Positions 6,641 to 9,701 of a stretch of 9,701 nucleotides of DNA are shown here, in pieces. The notes under the pieces were generated by a model. The model was given only the letters and a program-made list of their open reading frames with translations, was not told the origin of the DNA and ran no database searches. How positions within the stretch are numbered: position 1 is the first letter of the stretch; each line of letters begins with the position of its first letter. The DNA comes from CAYWGR01 sp964458015 (GTDB lineage Bacteria > Planctomycetota > Planctomycetia > Pirellulales > Thermoguttaceae). The DNA is taken from contig CAYWGR010000202.1 in the NCBI GenBank assembly GCA_964458015.1, positions 1 through 9,701 of the forward strand, given 5' to 3'. The translations under genes were made by a program, and so were the position numbers.

Positions 6641-6869
6641 AATGCTCGTTGACGACTCCTATAAACGATGATTGCCGCCGCGACAGACCGACTGTCGCGG
6701 TAGCAATCATACTTTTTTACCGGTTCCCCACACTATTGCGGCCTACATTGCTAATGAACCGTTCCGCGGCAATCAGGTCAGCAAACTCGGCTGGAACAGT
6801 CGTGTTTGCGATTGAATCTGGAACATAGGCAATGTCGGCATTAAAAAGTGCGAGGATCCTTTATCAATA
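6641..6869. other. intergenic region between oxidoreductase and kinase
   Basis: Besides the hairpin at 6668-6718, about 150 bp (6719-6869) lie between the hairpin and the oxidoreductase stop. I see no open frame with a ribosome site, no further strong dyad and no promoter I would defend. The short minus-strand frame at 6773-6988 overlaps the end of the oxidoreductase gene and is not convincing. Confidence 0.5.
6668..6718 (+). terminator. long hairpin with T6 tail between oxidoreductase and kinase genes
   Basis: Arms 6668-6675 / 6703-6710 (8 bp) and 6678-6686 / 6692-6700 (9 bp) pair perfectly around a 2x2 internal loop and an ACCGA loop. T6 (6713-6718) follows 2 bp later on the plus strand, giving a textbook intrinsic terminator in that direction. 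No plus-strand gene reads into it. On the minus strand the tail is only CGTTTAT, so it would be a weak terminator there or a 5'-leader structure just before the kinase ribosome site. Confidence 0.65.
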
Positions 6870-8228
<1,359 letters not shown>

Positions 8229-8330
8229 CGTCTTGCTCCTGAAGGAAGGTAGGTTGAGGTGGGGTGTGGGGGTGTGAGTTTACTGGACGACAATCACTCG
8301 CGATAAAATCCGAGAGCCTGCTGCTCACAG
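8229..8330 (-). other. 102-bp gap between regulator and oxidoreductase, C-rich leader
   Basis: On the minus strand, bases 8241-8278 are C-rich with few G, giving an unstructured, pyrimidine-rich leader just before the AGGAG of the oxidoreductase. I see no intrinsic terminator with a U-tract after the regulator stop, so read-through from the regulator is possible. No copy of the CACTGGC dyad found upstream of the regulator occurs here. Confidence 0.4.
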
Positions 8331-9509
8331 CTAAGGGGATATCTGTTTCCGTATCCTCGACTGGCGAAATTTCGCGGGAGTTTGTCCAACTCTCTTATGA
8401 AATAGTTTAGTTAAATACTGGACATATTGGAACCCCACCTGAAGGGCGATTTGCTTCAGCGGCAAGTCGGTCTCAGCGATTAATTGCTTGGCCCTTTCCA
8501 GCCGAACATGCATGATTTCAGCATGGATCGAATGGCCCATCGCGGCCTTGAACCTGTTTTTCAAGGTAGACCGCGACACGCCTACCCGGGCCGCCACATC
8601 CTCGATCTGGATCCGCCCGCAGGCATGTTCACGAATGAAATGAACGGCCGTCGCGACCTCTGCATTCTCAATGGCCAAAATATCCGTCGAACGCCGCGCG
8701 ACAACGCCTTCCGGTTCAACCACGAATCGCAAGTGAGGCGATTTTCGACCTCGCATCAAACGGTCGAGCAGCTCGGCGGCTTGATAACCCATCCGCCGCG
8801 CTCCCTGTTCGACGCTCGAAAGCGGCGGGTCGGTCAGATCGCAAATCATCTCATCGTTATCCACACCGATGACGGCCACGTCTTCCGGCACCCGCGCGCC
8901 CAAGGCTCGGCAAGCTTCAAGCACATGGCGAGCCCGAACGTCGTTGCACGCCAAAAGCCCCACCGGCTTCTCCAGCGAGCGAAGCCAAGCAATGAGCCCT
9001 CGCTGCAACTCGGTCCAGCGGCGTGCCGTGCCTTGACGCCCTGTGTAGATCGAACAGGGAACGCCTGCTTCAACCGCCTGCTGTTGAAACGCCTGGCCAC
9101 GTACCTCGGACCAGTGGATAACCCGTGTCCTCGGATAGCCGTAGAACGCCAAACGCCGAAAACCACGCTCGATCAAATGCTTCGCGGCAAGCCGTGCAAT
9201 GGCCTCGTCATCACTGGCAAAATACGGAATCCGTGTTGCGGGATCATACCAACCTTTGCCGCCGCCGACGCCCACGACCGGCACTTTCAACCCTCGCACG
9301 GCCGCCGCCACTCGGCGATCGTCGAAATTCGCGATGATCCCATGACCGCGCCAGGATTGCAGATCCGGCAATTTTTGCAGCGGATCTTCTTCGACATACA
9401 AACTCCAACCCCCGCGCTCCTTCACATATTGCGCAATGCCCCCGATGATCTTGCGATCATACGGTTTCGCGGCATCGACGATTAAAGCAACGTGACGCGG
9501 TCGCGGCAT
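8331..9509 (-). CDS. XylR-type regulator: LacI-like sugar sensor fused to AraC DNA-binding domain
   Basis: Encodes 392 residues from the ATG at 9509. Residues about 5-270 are a periplasmic-binding-protein-like sensor in LacI style (GLLACNDVRARHVLEACRAL, then VPEDVAVIGVDNDE at about 218-231). Residues about 288-385 hold an AraC domain with two helix-turn-helix units: IEDVAARVGVSRSTLKNRF (302-320) and LKQIALQVGFQYVQYLTKLF (351-370), ending GQTPAKFR. This is the E. coli XylR layout, a cytoplasmic sugar-responsive activator. The frame extends to a GTG at 9569, but those 20 residues are not domain-like and the codon lies inside a dyad that looks like an operator, so Met at 9509 is preferred. Neither start has a clear ribosome site. 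The likely target is itself plus the oxidoreductase and kinase downstream; the effector is unknown. Confidence 0.9.
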   Translation of the reverse strand: MPRPRHVALIVDAAKPYDRKIIGGIAQYVKERGGWSLYVEEDPLQKLPDLQSWRGHGIIANFDDRRVAAAVRGLKVPVVGVGGGKGWYDPATRIPYFASDDEAIARLAAKHLIERGFRRLAFYGYPRTRVIHWSEVRGQAFQQQAVEAGVPCSIYTGRQGTARRWTELQRGLIAWLRSLEKPVGLLACNDVRARHVLEACRALGARVPEDVAVIGVDNDEMICDLTDPPLSSVEQGARRMGYQAAELLDRLMRGRKSPHLRFVVEPEGVVARRSTDILAIENAEVATAVHFIREHACGRIQIEDVAARVGVSRSTLKNRFKAAMGHSIHAEIMHVRLERAKQLIAETDLPLKQIALQVGFQYVQYLTKLFHKRVGQTPAKFRQSRIRKQISP

Positions 9510-9566
9510 CGAAGGAACGGACCATGGATTAGAGGCTAGTAAATGGCCAAGCCTAAAATTGTGTGC

Positions 9567-9583
9567 CACTGGCTCGGCCAGTG
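9567..9583. promoter_or_regulatory. candidate operator of the XylR-type regulator
   Basis: CACTGGC-TCG-GCCAGTG is a perfect 7-bp dyad with a 3-bp spacer, 58 bp upstream of the regulator's preferred ATG. A third CACTGGC lies at 9606-9612, giving another inverted pair with 9577-9583. AraC-type proteins often bind repeated half-sites near their own promoter, so autoregulation is a reasonable inference. No footprint or second genomic site supports it yet. Confidence 0.45.
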
Positions 9584-9654
9584 CGGGTTTTCATGCGGCG
9601 GCCGGCACTGGCAAAGTCCATTGGTATCTACACAACTCTGAATTCACGCAATGG

Positions 9655-9700
9655 CGCGAAGGCGCAAAGAACTTAAATGACATATCTTTGCGCCTTTGCG
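9655..9700. repeat. TTTGCGCC-type inverted repeat
   Basis: Arms 9655-9670 and 9685-9700 pair over 16 positions with one G-T wobble and a 14-nt loop. Each arm is itself two near-identical 8-bp units: GGCGCGAA/GGCGCAAA on the left, CTTTGCGC/CTTTGCGA on the right. It lies in non-coding DNA upstream of the regulator and runs to the window edge. I recall similar CTTTGCGCC-type dispersed intergenic repeats in other bacterial genomes; this is a recollection, not a search. Confidence 0.7.
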
Positions 9701-9701
9701 A

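Noticed and set aside
8241..8278. G-rich plus-strand tract as a G-quadruplex
   Set aside because: Only two tracts reach four or more G; the others are GG, so a stable quadruplex is unlikely.
8484..9485. 333-codon plus-strand open frame
   Set aside because: It is antisense to the regulator, whose sensor and AraC domains are unmistakable.
9510..9569. 20-residue extension of the regulator from GTG
   Set aside because: No ribosome site, no domain similarity, and the codon lies inside the operator-like dyad.

Overview
The window looks like chromosomal DNA of a planctomycete, most likely of the Pirellulales type. This is inferred from gene content: a GYF_2-domain membrane protein with long Pro/Ser and Lys/Glu tails, a Tat-exported Gfo/Idh/MocA oxidoreductase, and a LacI-core/AraC-tail 'XylR-type' regulator. 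Moderately GC-rich DNA agrees. There are no rRNA or tRNA genes, no insertion sequence, no CRISPR array and no phage genes.

Layout, left to right. (1) Positions 1-656, minus strand: N-terminal part of a FabF-like beta-ketoacyl synthase, cut by the window edge. (2) Positions 657-1017: a divergent intergenic region. (3) Positions 1018-1659, plus strand: an unrecognised small membrane protein, the only plus-strand gene I accept. Its stop lies 21 bp from the stop of the convergent operon. (4) Positions 5522-1681, minus strand: a tight three-gene cluster coding for a GYF-domain single-pass membrane protein, an extended SDR resembling the OleD/3-beta-HSD group, and a secreted calcineurin-like phosphoesterase (gaps of 15 and 29 bp). 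A good -35/-10 pair ends 7 bp before the first ATG, suggesting a leaderless mRNA. (5) Positions 9509-5690, minus strand: a probable sugar/polyol module of regulator, Tat oxidoreductase and PfkB-family kinase, with a large hairpin between the last two and a terminator-like hairpin after the kinase. (6) Positions 9510-9701: the regulator's upstream region, with a CACTGGC dyad that is a good operator candidate, and a TTTGCGCC-type inverted repeat at the window edge.

How the parts may work together: in the right half, the regulator probably senses a sugar in the cytoplasm and controls itself and perhaps the oxidoreductase and kinase. In the left half, the GYF protein, SDR and phosphoesterase are probably co-transcribed, but nothing in the sequence fixes a shared pathway; an envelope or lipid role is only a guess. 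I found no convincing new defence, mobile or RNA system. The points most worth a second look are the leaderless promoter, the possible self-ligands of the GYF protein, the operator dyad, the two hairpins whose U-tracts face against the genes, and the edge repeat.
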